Shown here piece by piece: positions 42,924 to 50,093 of a DNA stretch of 64,000 bases. A program made the position numbers and the translations under genes. How positions within the stretch are numbered: position 1 is the stretch's first letter; each line of letters starts with the position of its first letter. This DNA is from Candidatus Baltobacteraceae bacterium (lineage in GTDB: Bacteria; Vulcanimicrobiota; Vulcanimicrobiia; Vulcanimicrobiales; Vulcanimicrobiaceae), in contig DATJTX010000024.1 in the NCBI GenBank assembly GCA_035502855.1, forward strand, positions 172,605-236,604, given 5' to 3'. The notes below the pieces were generated by a model. The model was given only the letters and a program-made list of their open reading frames with translations. It ran no database searches and had not been told where the DNA came from.

Positions 42924-43001
42924 TGGCGACGCTGATGGGGCTCGAACCCACGACCTCCGCCGTGACAGGGCGGCGCTCTAAACCAACTGAGCTACAGCGC
43001 C
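42924..43001 (-). tRNA. tRNA-Asp (GTC)
   Basis: Acceptor GGCGCTG/CAGCGTC (one G-T pair), D stem GCTC/GAGC, anticodon stem CCGCC/GGCGG with loop CTGTCAC (anticodon GTC), discriminator G and encoded CCA at 42926-42924. Confidence 0.96.
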
Positions 43002-43030
43002 ACGCGGACGCATCGGACGAGTTGCGAAAA

Positions 43031-43102
43031 TGGGCACGGTAGGGCTCGAACCTACGACCCCCCGCGTGTGAAGCGGATGCTCTCCCACTGAGCTACGCGC
43101 CC
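43031..43102 (-). tRNA. tRNA-Val (CAC), CCA not encoded
   Basis: Acceptor GGGCGCG/CGTGCCC (one G-T pair), anticodon stem TCCGC/GCGGG with loop TTCACAC (anticodon CAC), T stem GTAGG/CCTAC. The discriminator A at 43031 is followed by TTTT, so unlike its neighbours it depends on a CCA-adding enzyme. It heads the transcript with tRNA-Asp. Confidence 0.94.
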
Positions 43103-43204
43103 GAACCGGGCCGGTCACCGACCGGCTCGCTGAGATTGGACAAGCCAGGAGTTTATCCTATCCGGGGCATGTTGTCCAGCCGCCCCGGTCGAAACGCCGA
43201 GGCC

Positions 43205-43636
43205 ATGCTCGAAGGCTTTCCGCTCGTCACACGTTTTACGATCCCATTCTCGGACATCGACATGCTTCAACACGTGAACAACGTCGCGTACATCCGATGG
43301 TGTGAAATGGTACGCACCGAATACTATGCACGTGTCATGAACACGCCGATCACCGGCGAGCGTGGGATCATCCAGGCCAACATCAACTTCACATACGAAC
43401 GGCAGCTGCGTTACCGGGAGGCGATCGCGGTGGGCGTTCGTATCTCGCGCATGGGTACGAAGTCGTTCGATTTCGGCTACGAAATCTGGAGCGAAACCTA
43501 CGACGCGCGCGCCGCGCACGGCATTACGACCGTCGTTGCCTATGATTTCATCGGGCAGCACTCGATCGAAATTCCGGCCGCGTGGCGCGACGCGATCGAC
43601 GACTTCGAACGGGGTCCGCAGCAGAGCTTTATCTAA
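43205..43636 (+). CDS. Hotdog-fold acyl-CoA thioesterase
   Basis: About 143 residues from the ATG at 43205 (ATG 43169 and TTG 43136 are alternatives upstream). The 4HBT signature is FSDIDMLQHVNNVAYIRWCE, with the Asp and the HVNN loop of the active site, then INFTYERQLRYREAIAVGVR. It hydrolyses acyl-CoA thioesters in the cytosol, probably as a homotetramer or dimer. The start is placed where family homology begins. Confidence 0.83.
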   Translation: MLEGFPLVTRFTIPFSDIDMLQHVNNVAYIRWCEMVRTEYYARVMNTPITGERGIIQANINFTYERQLRYREAIAVGVRISRMGTKSFDFGYEIWSETYDARAAHGITTVVAYDFIGQHSIEIPAAWRDAIDDFERGPQQSFI

Positions 43637-44607
43637 CCGAGAAACGCCGCGGCGGTGTTGAGCGTCCCGCTTCCGCCGCGCCAAAGCGCGTAGTGCAACG
43701 GTTGCTCGCTATTCATCGACGCCGCTCCGACCTCGCCGCGCGGGTTGAGCGCGATCGCGCAGTACATGTCGGTCTTGAGATTCGGCGCCGTTTTGGCCAT
43801 GAAGCGCATCAGTTCGTTGCACGCCTCTTGCGGATGCGCGCCGGTACGCATGCGCTCCACGACGAACATCGAGGTGCAATAGTTTGTCATCACGTCGCCA
43901 TCGCCGGTGGCGGAGGCCGCGCCGGCCGCGTCGTCGGCGTAGTATCCGCAACCGACCAGCGGCGAGTCGGCAACGCGGCCGGGAATTTTCCATGCAAGCC
44001 CGCTGGTCGAACAGCCCGCCGCGACTCCGCCTTTGCCGTCGCAGGCGACCATGCCGATCGTATCGTGATGCTCGGCATCGATCCAGAACGTCTTGCGATC
44101 GGGCGTGCTCTTCCACTTGAGCCACGCCTCGAGACTCTGGGGCGTGAGCAGTTGTTGCGGTTCGAACCCGTTCGCAATCGCGAATTGCAGCGCGCCCTCA
44201 CCCGCCATCGTCGTGTGGCGCGTCTTCTCCATGACCAAGCGCGCGACCGAAATCGGATTCTTGATCTTGTGCAGGCTGCACACCGAACCGGCGCGGTGGC
44301 TCGTGCCGCTCATGATCCCCGCATCCAGCTCGACCTCGCCTTGCGCGTTCGGCAAGCCGCCGTAGCCGACGGTCATCACGTTCGGATCGTCTTCGACGAC
44401 GTTGATGCCTTTCTCGATCGCATCGAGCAGCGATCCACCCGCGCCGAAAACCTGCGCCGCCCGCGCGTTCGCGGCAACGCCCCATTTCCACGTCGAGAGA
44501 TAGACCGGGCCGCTCGCGCCGCTCGCTTCCGCCTCGCTTCCAGCCAACGCGCCGGCCGCCGCTGCCGAAGTGGCAGCGATGAACGTGCGGCGATCGATGG
44601 GCTGCAC
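43633..44607 (-). CDS. Secreted N4-glycosylasparaginase / isoaspartyl peptidase family protein
   Basis: A 324-residue Ntn-hydrolase. The N-terminus has a Tat-type signal (DRRTFIAATSAAAAGALAG). The self-cleavage and nucleophile site is Thr in HDTIGMVACDGKGGVAAGCS (about 181), with the substrate-binding GRVADSPLVGCGYYADD and ATGDGD typical of glycosylasparaginases. It cleaves N-linked GlcNAc-Asn or isoaspartyl bonds, likely in the periplasm. The GTG start lies 12 nt after the propeller-like gene. Confidence 0.88.
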   Translation of the reverse strand: MQPIDRRTFIAATSAAAAGALAGSEAEASGASGPVYLSTWKWGVAANARAAQVFGAGGSLLDAIEKGINVVEDDPNVMTVGYGGLPNAQGEVELDAGIMSGTSHRAGSVCSLHKIKNPISVARLVMEKTRHTTMAGEGALQFAIANGFEPQQLLTPQSLEAWLKWKSTPDRKTFWIDAEHHDTIGMVACDGKGGVAAGCSTSGLAWKIPGRVADSPLVGCGYYADDAAGAASATGDGDVMTNYCTSMFVVERMRTGAHPQEACNELMRFMAKTAPNLKTDMYCAIALNPRGEVGAASMNSEQPLHYALWRGGSGTLNTAAAFLG

Positions 44608-44619
44608 GCAAATCTCCGG

Positions 44620-45261
44620 CTAGAGCGTGAAGGCGACGATCGACGTCGTCTTCGGATCGTTGCACCAAAAGCGCTGGCCGTCGTGCGCGAGCGAGATCGC
44701 GGCAAAGCGCAGCGCGGCCGCCACTTCGACTCGATCTTCGACCACGCGGCCGAGCTTCGGCCCGCCGTCTTTTCCGTACCAAAGCGAGAGATAGAGCGTT
44801 CCGTCGACGAAGGTGATGCCGAGGATCTGCGCGTCGGCGCGAATCTCGCGCCGGATGCTCATGTTTGAATCGAGCTGCAGCACGCGGCGATTGTAGCGCT
44901 GACTCAGCCAGAGCGACTCGCCGTCGTATGCCAAAAACGAGCCCGTGTCTTCGGGGCACGCGATCTTGTCGTGTTCTTTGAAGCCGTGGCCGGGAACGTA
45001 ACGCCGGATGAAACGGTGATCGCCCTCGCCGCCCTCGCTGAGGATGCAGCGCAGCTCTTCGCCGATTGCGACCATACCGACCGGTTTGCCCGGCGCCGGC
45101 TTCTCTTCGAAAACGGTGAAGTGCGCGCGGTCGATGCCGTAGATCCGCTGCGTTTCCCACGAGCCCATCCAGAGATTTTGGCCGGCGCAGGCCAGCGCTT
45201 GCGGCGCCGGCGCCGGGGAGGGCAGGCGCATCACTTCTTCGACGATCGTGACTTGGTCCAT
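44620..45261 (-). CDS. Beta-propeller-like protein of unknown function
   Basis: A 213-residue soluble protein with repeating strand patterns of the kind ALACAGQNLWMGSWETQRIY, GSFLAYDGESLWLSQRYNRR, ILGITFVDGTLYLSLWYGK and FAAISLAHDGQRFWCNDP. This suggests four blades of a propeller, as in streptogramin-lyase or YncE-like proteins, which often work as dimers. No signal peptide or catalytic residues are evident. Upstream partner of the asparaginase gene. Confidence 0.6.
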   Translation of the reverse strand: MDQVTIVEEVMRLPSPAPAPQALACAGQNLWMGSWETQRIYGIDRAHFTVFEEKPAPGKPVGMVAIGEELRCILSEGGEGDHRFIRRYVPGHGFKEHDKIACPEDTGSFLAYDGESLWLSQRYNRRVLQLDSNMSIRREIRADAQILGITFVDGTLYLSLWYGKDGGPKLGRVVEDRVEVAAALRFAAISLAHDGQRFWCNDPKTTSIVAFTL

Positions 45262-45362
45262 GACGGGCGTTTCGACCGGCCGTCGTCCATAGCCCTCGCA
45301 GGGGTCCCGCCCGCCCGCGAATAACCCCCGACGGCGCCCCGCGAAGTGACGGACGAAAACAT

Positions 45363-45437
45363 GTGCGTGTAGCTCAGTGGGAGAGCACTACCCTGACACG
45401 GTAGGGGTCGTAGGTTCAATCCCTACCACGCACACCA
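45363..45437 (+). tRNA. tRNA-Val (GAC), target of element integration
   Basis: Acceptor GTGCGTG/CACGCAC, D stem GCTC/GAGC, anticodon stem CTACC/GGTAG with loop CTGACAC (anticodon GAC), T stem GTAGG/CCTAC, discriminator A and encoded CCA at 45435-45437. The last 20 nt before the CCA recur at 47032-47051. It is the only tRNA on the plus strand in the window. Confidence 0.96.
45415..45434 (+). repeat. attL-like direct repeat in the tRNA-Val 3' end
   Basis: TTCAATCCCTACCACGCACA covers the T loop, T stem 3' strand, acceptor 3' strand and discriminator of tRNA-Val. The identical 20 bases occur at 47032-47051 in the same orientation. This is the usual target and footprint of tyrosine-integrase insertion. 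Confidence 0.85.
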
Positions 45438-45445
45438 TTTAAGCC

Positions 45446-45467
45446 CCGCTTTGTTCGCGGTTTTTCC
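45446..45467 (+). terminator. Terminator after tRNA-Val
   Basis: CCGC (45446-45449) and GCGG (45457-45460) around a 7-nt loop, followed by TTTTTCC. It lies inside the element, so it replaces the original chromosomal terminator. Confidence 0.5.
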
Positions 45468-45521
45468 TTTGCCGTGAGGCAGCGGTTGCAAAACAGGTGC
45501 AGCCGCATCTTAAGCCGAGCC

Positions 45522-46415
45522 TTACCATCCGCCACTATCTTGTGACGTCTCGGCTTCCGCATGTTCACCGTCAACCTCTTGAAGGGCATCGCCAAACAGC
45601 TCCGACTGAGCCTTTTCACCGCGCTCGTTGATTTCGTACTTGTATTTGCCCGAACCGAGAGAAACCCAGTAGAGCTTTTCCGATACGTCGAAAAACACTA
45701 GCTCCGTAATGACGCAGATTAACCAGAGCGAGATTCGAAAGATATTGATGTTCGTCGCAAGCGGAATGTAGTCACGCGACTCATATTCCATGATAGGGTG
45801 GAGATGTGAGTAGGTCCGGCGGATGTGAACAAAATTCGCACTTAAGACGCCATAGAGTTCAGCGAACAACGGGAACATTCGATTTGCCGCGGCGAGTCTC
45901 GACTCGGGCCTTAGCCTATCATGTCTGAACGCAATCCAATCGTCTTTATCAACAAAGATACAAACCACGGCGATAAGAGTCTCAACTAGATTTCGGATGA
46001 GCACGCCCGGCTGCAGAATGAAGCCGTCACGAAGAATGTCTATTGCTGATATTAGGGTTTGCAGTGCGTTTTGTAAGAGCCAGCCACACGTTTCGCGAAC
46101 CTCATAGCCACTCTCTTTCGCCCACTGCCGTCCCGCGTATATCGTCATCGAAGACCGCGACACGTACTCATCGAGAACATTTAGATCAGCTTCACAGAGG
46201 CGATCGAAGCTCTGAGCTATTCGCGGCGCGTCACGTCGCAGTTGATTGATGACAAAGCCGCGGTTAAAAACGATATTGGGATTTCCTTCGCTGCCGATAA
46301 TCATGCCGATCGCGTTCTTAAGCGATGCCTCTACGATAGGCGAGCGGTTGGCGCAGCACTTCTTGAACTTCTTTCCGCTTCCACACGGGCACAGCTCGTT
46401 ACGACCAACCTTCAC
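45522..46415 (-). CDS. SEC-C zinc-motif protein with HEPN/DUF5677-like body
   Basis: A 297-residue protein. Residues 5-21 are a SEC-C zinc motif (NELCPCGSGKKFKKCC). The remaining 270 residues are helical, with PGVLIRNLVETLIAVVCIFV (about 135-155) and SANFVHIRRTYSHLHP, a pattern like DUF5677 and other HEPN-like proteins. A hydrophobic stretch near 220-240 may be buried helix or a membrane segment. SEC-C plus such bodies recur in mobile and defence-linked genes. The GTG start overlaps the stop of the upstream 29-codon ORF (GTGA). Low GC. The function is not established. Confidence 0.75.
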   Translation of the reverse strand: MKVGRNELCPCGSGKKFKKCCANRSPIVEASLKNAIGMIIGSEGNPNIVFNRGFVINQLRRDAPRIAQSFDRLCEADLNVLDEYVSRSSMTIYAGRQWAKESGYEVRETCGWLLQNALQTLISAIDILRDGFILQPGVLIRNLVETLIAVVCIFVDKDDWIAFRHDRLRPESRLAAANRMFPLFAELYGVLSANFVHIRRTYSHLHPIMEYESRDYIPLATNINIFRISLWLICVITELVFFDVSEKLYWVSLGSGKYKYEINERGEKAQSELFGDALQEVDGEHAEAETSQDSGGW

Positions 46416-46501
46416 GGCTGTCCGCCTTTCTCGTCTTTCTTCGGCACATTGCGCTTCGCCGCGTCAAGCGGGGGCAGGATGCGCTTGTTGATCCGGTCCA
46501 C
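46412..46501 (-). CDS. 29-residue ORF coupling two element genes
   Basis: A GTG at 46501 follows the TAA of the 142-residue gene with no gap, and the TGA overlaps the SEC-C gene start (GTGA). The product is basic and soluble (starts VDRINKRILPPLDAAKR, ends KKDEKGGQP). It could be a true small protein or a remnant kept for translational coupling. No family recognised. Confidence 0.4.
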   Translation of the reverse strand: MDRINKRILPPLDAAKRNVPKKDEKGGQP

Positions 46502-46930
46502 TTATTGAGCATCACCGAATGAAGGCTCTTTGCAATACGGCGACACCTCACTATAAACACTGATTCCGAAGTGCCAATGATTTCGCCATGCGGCGAGCTG
46601 ATAGATGGAGCACATGATTGGACCGGTGCCGCCATGCTTATAGTCAGCGGCCAGGGCTTGCGCAACGTCACCAGGCGACGCATCCGGCCCTAGCGCGAAC
46701 GTGTGGCGAGCGATAGAGGCAAAGTACCTAAGGGCGAGTGGATTGTCAATGACGCAAAAAAGAGGGCCCATATTGCCGTCGGCGCCGTAGGAGGCGTGAG
46801 GACACGGCGGTACCAGTTGACTGTTAGACGCTGCTGCGGTGGAGGGCGCGTTTGCGACCGACGAACGAATACTCAGCGTAAAAACCACTCCGCATATGGA
46901 CGCTGCAAAGACAACCGCCACTTGCCTCAT
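46502..46930 (-). CDS. Exported protein of unknown function in the element
   Basis: A 142-residue protein with a signal peptide (QVAVVFAASICGVVFTLSI, then SSVANA). The mature part has five cysteines (including PPCPHASYG, LFCVID, IMCSIYQL, SPYCKEP), suitable for disulfides, and a helical section ARHTFALGPDASPGDVAQAL. The ATG overlaps the stop of the upstream 41-codon ORF (ATGA). I recognise no family. Confidence 0.65.
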   Translation of the reverse strand: MRQVAVVFAASICGVVFTLSIRSSVANAPSTAAASNSQLVPPCPHASYGADGNMGPLFCVIDNPLALRYFASIARHTFALGPDASPGDVAQALAADYKHGGTGPIMCSIYQLAAWRNHWHFGISVYSEVSPYCKEPSFGDAQ

Positions 46931-47052
46931 AACTTTTCCGCGTCTTTCTTGGCCTTCTGCCTGTCAGCCGTCAGGCGATGGTCAAGCAGAAGCCCTTCGC
47001 TCTGAACGGTCTTATCGAGAGCTTCGAATTTTTCAATCCCTACCACGCACAT
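46927..47052 (-). CDS. 41-residue ORF beginning at the right repeat
   Basis: The ATG (47052-47050) sits at the outer edge of the right repeat and the frame runs through it. The first codons (MCVVGI) are therefore the reverse complement of tRNA-derived sequence. The rest, EKFEALDKTVQSEGLLLDHR then LTADRQKAKKDAEKL, is a charged helix typical of a real protein C-terminus. The stop overlaps the next gene (ATGA). It is either a true small gene or the 3' remnant of a gene cut by integration. Confidence 0.45.
   Translation of the reverse strand: MCVVGIEKFEALDKTVQSEGLLLDHRLTADRQKAKKDAEKL
47032..47051 (+). repeat. attR-like direct repeat of the tRNA-Val 3' end
   Basis: Exact copy of 45415-45434. The bases outside it differ from the left copy on both sides (T before, TTATCCC after, in place of G and CCATTT), so the duplicated unit is exactly 20 bp. 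No CCA follows this copy. Confidence 0.85.
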
Positions 47053-47061
47053 TATCCCATC

Positions 47062-47077
47062 GCGGCTTCGCCGCTTT
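47062..47077 (+). terminator. Displaced terminator of the original tRNA-Val gene
   Basis: GCGGC-ttc-GCCGC followed by TTT, 10 nt beyond the right repeat. Its spacing from the repeat is what one expects for a terminator of the uninterrupted tRNA. It also lies just past the 3' end of the Omp85-like gene on the other strand. Confidence 0.5.
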
Positions 47078-47079
47078 CC

Positions 47080-48393
47080 CTAATAGGTCTCACCCTTCAG
47101 TTCGAAGGTGAGGCGGCTGCCCGCTTGTCCGAAGGCGAGATCGATGCGCATGAAGCGAAAGAAGATCACGCCGACGCCCGAATCCGGATGCCACGTAAAG
47201 TACGGCAGAATGTTGGGTGACACCGCCTGCCGAACGCGGCCCGCCGCGTCCTCGGTGAAGACGACGAACTCGAGCGGCGGCGATTTCGTGTCGTTTATAC
47301 GAAATTCGACCGTCCCTCCCTCCGCGTCGGTGCCGCAGAACGGCTTGGGATAGGCCCGCACGACGGCGCAGGTGAGAAAGCTGTCCGGAATCACGCCTCC
47401 GCTTCGCGCCATCGTTGCGTGCAGCGCGAGCGTCGAGGAACCGATCGCGGTGTAATGCGCAACGTCGGCGGAATAGACCTGATATTCATCGGTCGCTCCC
47501 AGCGCGCCGATTCCGTCGGAGATCGAGAACCGGAATTGTCCGTCGCAAAACGGCGGATACCAGTAGCTCGGTCCGCGCACACACGCGTGGGAAACGCCCA
47601 CGGCAAGCTGCGTCGTCTTCGCCCACGAAACATTCGTGGGATAGAGCGACGGCGCGACGAGATTCGACGAGAGTTCGTTGCTCGAGTGCAGCACGCGGAT
47701 GCCGCCCTCGAACTGCGTGCCGTTCGTGCTCTGATGCAGATACAGCGCCTCCTCGCCCGCGTTCCAACTGTAGACGTTGATCGCGAGCGGTTCACTGGCG
47801 CGAAAGACACCGCGGCCGCCGAACGTGTCAACGACGAGCGAGGACGCGTTGCCCTTCACCGGATCCACTTCGAGGGGTTGGGTGAAGAGCAGCCGTGCCA
47901 AATTCGCGCGCCGGCTCAGCTGCGTGTAGCTGGAAAAATTCCCGCCGTTCCTATCGACCTGCGGCGAGGTCAATATCCAGCCGACGCCCTGAATCGGCGC
48001 CGAGAGCGGAGCGTCACCGTAAAACGGATGCTCCGTCGGCTTGAGCCATTTCGACATGACGATCCAGCGAAGCCGCACCAGATTCTGCGCGCTTCCCGGA
48101 TGGACTTCGAGACGCGCATTATACGGACCGAGGTGCGCGAGGTTGGAGTAGTCATGAGCGACGGCGTCCTGACTGAGCCGCTCGCCGCGATGCAGCGCAA
48201 GAAAGCGATAGACGAACGCGGGCTTGACCACGCCGAAGGTCTCCACCGAAACCGACTCGACGAGCTTGCCGACGTCCGCCGCCGGAACCAGTGGGGGAGG
48301 ACCGAACCCATGTTCAGCGGCCCCGGCGCGCCACGGCACGAGAAAGAGTACGGCGATGAATACCATCGCACAGGAACGCCGAATCATCCGCAT
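47080..48393 (-). CDS. Omp85/BamA-like outer-membrane protein
   Basis: A 437-residue protein from the ATG at 48393. A signal peptide (VFIAVLFLVPWRAGA) precedes a POTRA-like region at about 35-105 (VESVSVETFGVVKPAFVYRF, RGERLSQDAVAHDYSNLAHL). The rest is beta rich and ends FFRFMRIDLAFGQAGSRLTF, then ELKGETY, as in Omp85 surface antigens. It appears to have a single POTRA domain and a short barrel, closer to lipase-type or patatin-associated Omp85 proteins than to BamA. Its 3' end abuts the integrated element. Confidence 0.6.
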   Translation of the reverse strand: MRMIRRSCAMVFIAVLFLVPWRAGAAEHGFGPPPLVPAADVGKLVESVSVETFGVVKPAFVYRFLALHRGERLSQDAVAHDYSNLAHLGPYNARLEVHPGSAQNLVRLRWIVMSKWLKPTEHPFYGDAPLSAPIQGVGWILTSPQVDRNGGNFSSYTQLSRRANLARLLFTQPLEVDPVKGNASSLVVDTFGGRGVFRASEPLAINVYSWNAGEEALYLHQSTNGTQFEGGIRVLHSSNELSSNLVAPSLYPTNVSWAKTTQLAVGVSHACVRGPSYWYPPFCDGQFRFSISDGIGALGATDEYQVYSADVAHYTAIGSSTLALHATMARSGGVIPDSFLTCAVVRAYPKPFCGTDAEGGTVEFRINDTKSPPLEFVVFTEDAAGRVRQAVSPNILPYFTWHPDSGVGVIFFRFMRIDLAFGQAGSRLTFELKGETY

Positions 48394-48448
48394 CACTTCA
48401 CCGTCGATTATGAAATGGCATTTTAGCGGCGAAGCGAAAGGACGCCCC

Positions 48449-49291
48449 ATGCGAATTGGGAGCCCGGAACACAAGGAGCTCTTCTGCCGTTCGTTCATCG
48501 AATCGCACGAAGCCTATGAGCCCCGCGACCTGCCCTGGCCGCAGCTCGACCCGGCGTCACTCGACATCTTGCGCTCGATTCCGGTCTGGAGCATGGCGCT
48601 TCAGGTCGAGGTCAACGCGGGCGCCACGCTCGAGTCGTTCGCGCGGTCACAAAAGGACGCGCTGATCGTTCAAGCGCTTCGTCTGCAGGGCTACGAAGAG
48701 GATCGCCATGGCCGCATGCTTGCCACATTGGTCGAGCGCTACGGGCTCGACGGAAAGGCCGGTCCTGCGGCTCCCTACGGCGGACGCCAAGCGTTCATCG
48801 ATTTCGGCTACAACGAATGTCTCGATTCGTTCGTCGGTTTCGGCATCTTCCGCATCGCGCGGCAGGTGCGTTTTCTGCCGGACGCGCTGACCTCGCTTTT
48901 CTCCCGGGTGATGTACGAAGAAGCGCGTCACATCGTCTTCTTCGTCAACTGGATTACCTACGAGCGCTGCGTGCGCGGATACGGGATGCCGCCGCTGCAA
49001 GTGATTCCAACCGCGATCGGCTATCTGCGCGCGCTCAAGAAAACCCTCGGGCGCGCCGGCGCAGCGAACACCTCCGAGAAGGGCATGGCCGCGGCGGGCG
49101 ACATCTTCGCCGATCTCACGCTGCAGAAATTCATCCAGGCCTGTCTCGACGAGAACGCGGCCTACATGGCGAGCTTCGATCCGCGCTTGCTGCGGCCGCG
49201 CGTCGTGCCCACGCTCGCTCGCATCGCTCTGACCGGAGCGAACGCGTTCGATCGCGCCAAGCAGACGGTGCGTTCGTTCGCCCGCGCGTAA
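48449..49291 (+). CDS. Ferritin-like di-iron protein
   Basis: A 280-residue helical protein from the ATG at 48449, with AAAGGA 6 nt upstream. Two ExxH motifs with partner glutamates stand out, GYEEDRHGRML (about 93-103) and MYEEARHIVFF (about 153-163), the spacing of a four-helix ferritin-like di-iron site. The C-terminal part carries a further QACLDENAAYM. A role as an oxidase, hydroxylase or iron protein is possible; the reaction is unknown. It heads an operon with two SDR genes. Confidence 0.72.
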   Translation: MRIGSPEHKELFCRSFIESHEAYEPRDLPWPQLDPASLDILRSIPVWSMALQVEVNAGATLESFARSQKDALIVQALRLQGYEEDRHGRMLATLVERYGLDGKAGPAAPYGGRQAFIDFGYNECLDSFVGFGIFRIARQVRFLPDALTSLFSRVMYEEARHIVFFVNWITYERCVRGYGMPPLQVIPTAIGYLRALKKTLGRAGAANTSEKGMAAAGDIFADLTLQKFIQACLDENAAYMASFDPRLLRPRVVPTLARIALTGANAFDRAKQTVRSFARA

Positions 49292-49292
49292 C

Positions 49293-50093
49293 ATGCGGCT
49301 GACCGGGGCGAGCGTCGTCATCGTCGGTGCCTCGGGCGGCATCGGTTCGGCAACGGCACGCGCGTTCGCGCGCGCCGGCGCGAATCTCACGCTCGCCGCA
49401 CCCGAAAGCGAACGCGCGCCGCTCGAAGAACGCGCTCGCGAAGCGCGCGAGGCCGGAGTCCAGGCGCTCGCCGTTTCCGTCGACGTCACCGAGCGCGCGC
49501 AGATCGACCGGCTGATCGAGCTTTCGCTGCAGAGATTCGGACGGATCGACGTGCTGGTGAACCTCGCCGGCATCGGGTCGGCGCCCTCCCTGTGCGAAAG
49601 CACCGATGAGGAAATCGCGCTCGTGTTCAACGTGAACCTGGTCGGATGCGCGCGTTTGATGCACGCGGCGTTGCCGGTGATGAAAGCGCAGGGCTGCGGT
49701 TCGATCGTCAACGTCGGCTCGATCGCCGGCGAAGCGGGCGTGATGGGTGTGTACTCCGCGTCGAAATTCGGGATGCGCGGCCTGACCGATTCGGTTCGCC
49801 GCGAGGTGCGCTCGCACGGCGTGCGCGTCACGTTGATCGAACCGGGCTTCGTGCGCACGGCGATGAACGCGGCGATGGGTGAGGGATTGCCCAGCCCCGA
49901 CGTCGTCGCCGACGCGATCGTCGATGCGGTGCGCCGCCCGCGGCGCGTGCGCATCGTTCCCAAGCGCTACGTGCTGCCGATCGTCCTCGCGCGCGCCTTC
50001 CCGGGACTGCTCGACGTCGTCTTCGGTCACCCGCGCATCCAACACCGTCTCAATCGCGACGCGCGCGCCGAACGTGCACGCGGTTCTCGTTAG
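49293..50093 (+). CDS. Short-chain dehydrogenase/reductase (first of two)
   Basis: A 266-residue classical SDR: cofactor motif VGASGGIGSATARAF (about 11-25), NLAGIG, catalytic Ser in VNVGSIAGEAG and YSASK (Tyr/Lys). It starts one base after the ferritin-like gene stop. The C-terminal tail is basic. Substrate unknown. The next SDR overlaps its 3' end. Confidence 0.88.
   Translation: MRLTGASVVIVGASGGIGSATARAFARAGANLTLAAPESERAPLEERAREAREAGVQALAVSVDVTERAQIDRLIELSLQRFGRIDVLVNLAGIGSAPSLCESTDEEIALVFNVNLVGCARLMHAALPVMKAQGCGSIVNVGSIAGEAGVMGVYSASKFGMRGLTDSVRREVRSHGVRVTLIEPGFVRTAMNAAMGEGLPSPDVVADAIVDAVRRPRRVRIVPKRYVLPIVLARAFPGLLDVVFGHPRIQHRLNRDARAERARGSR

Larger units (their letters stand above)
45415..47051. 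mobile_element. Very small tRNA-integrated element without an integrase
   Basis: A 1.6-kb segment bounded by exact 20-bp repeats of the tRNA-Val 3' end. It is visibly poorer in G+C than its surroundings: 45901-45960 has 26 G/C of 60, versus 42 of 60 at 49381-49440. It contains one compact minus-strand operon of four ORFs and no integrase, relaxase or replication gene. After the right repeat comes a tRNA-type terminator hairpin that probably belonged to the uninterrupted tRNA gene. Inferred to be a satellite-like or decayed element mobilised in trans. Confidence 0.75.

Noticed and set aside
46399..46683. 94-codon frame overlapping the element genes
   Set aside because: It overlaps two better ORFs in another frame, lacks coupling signals and is low in protein-like features.
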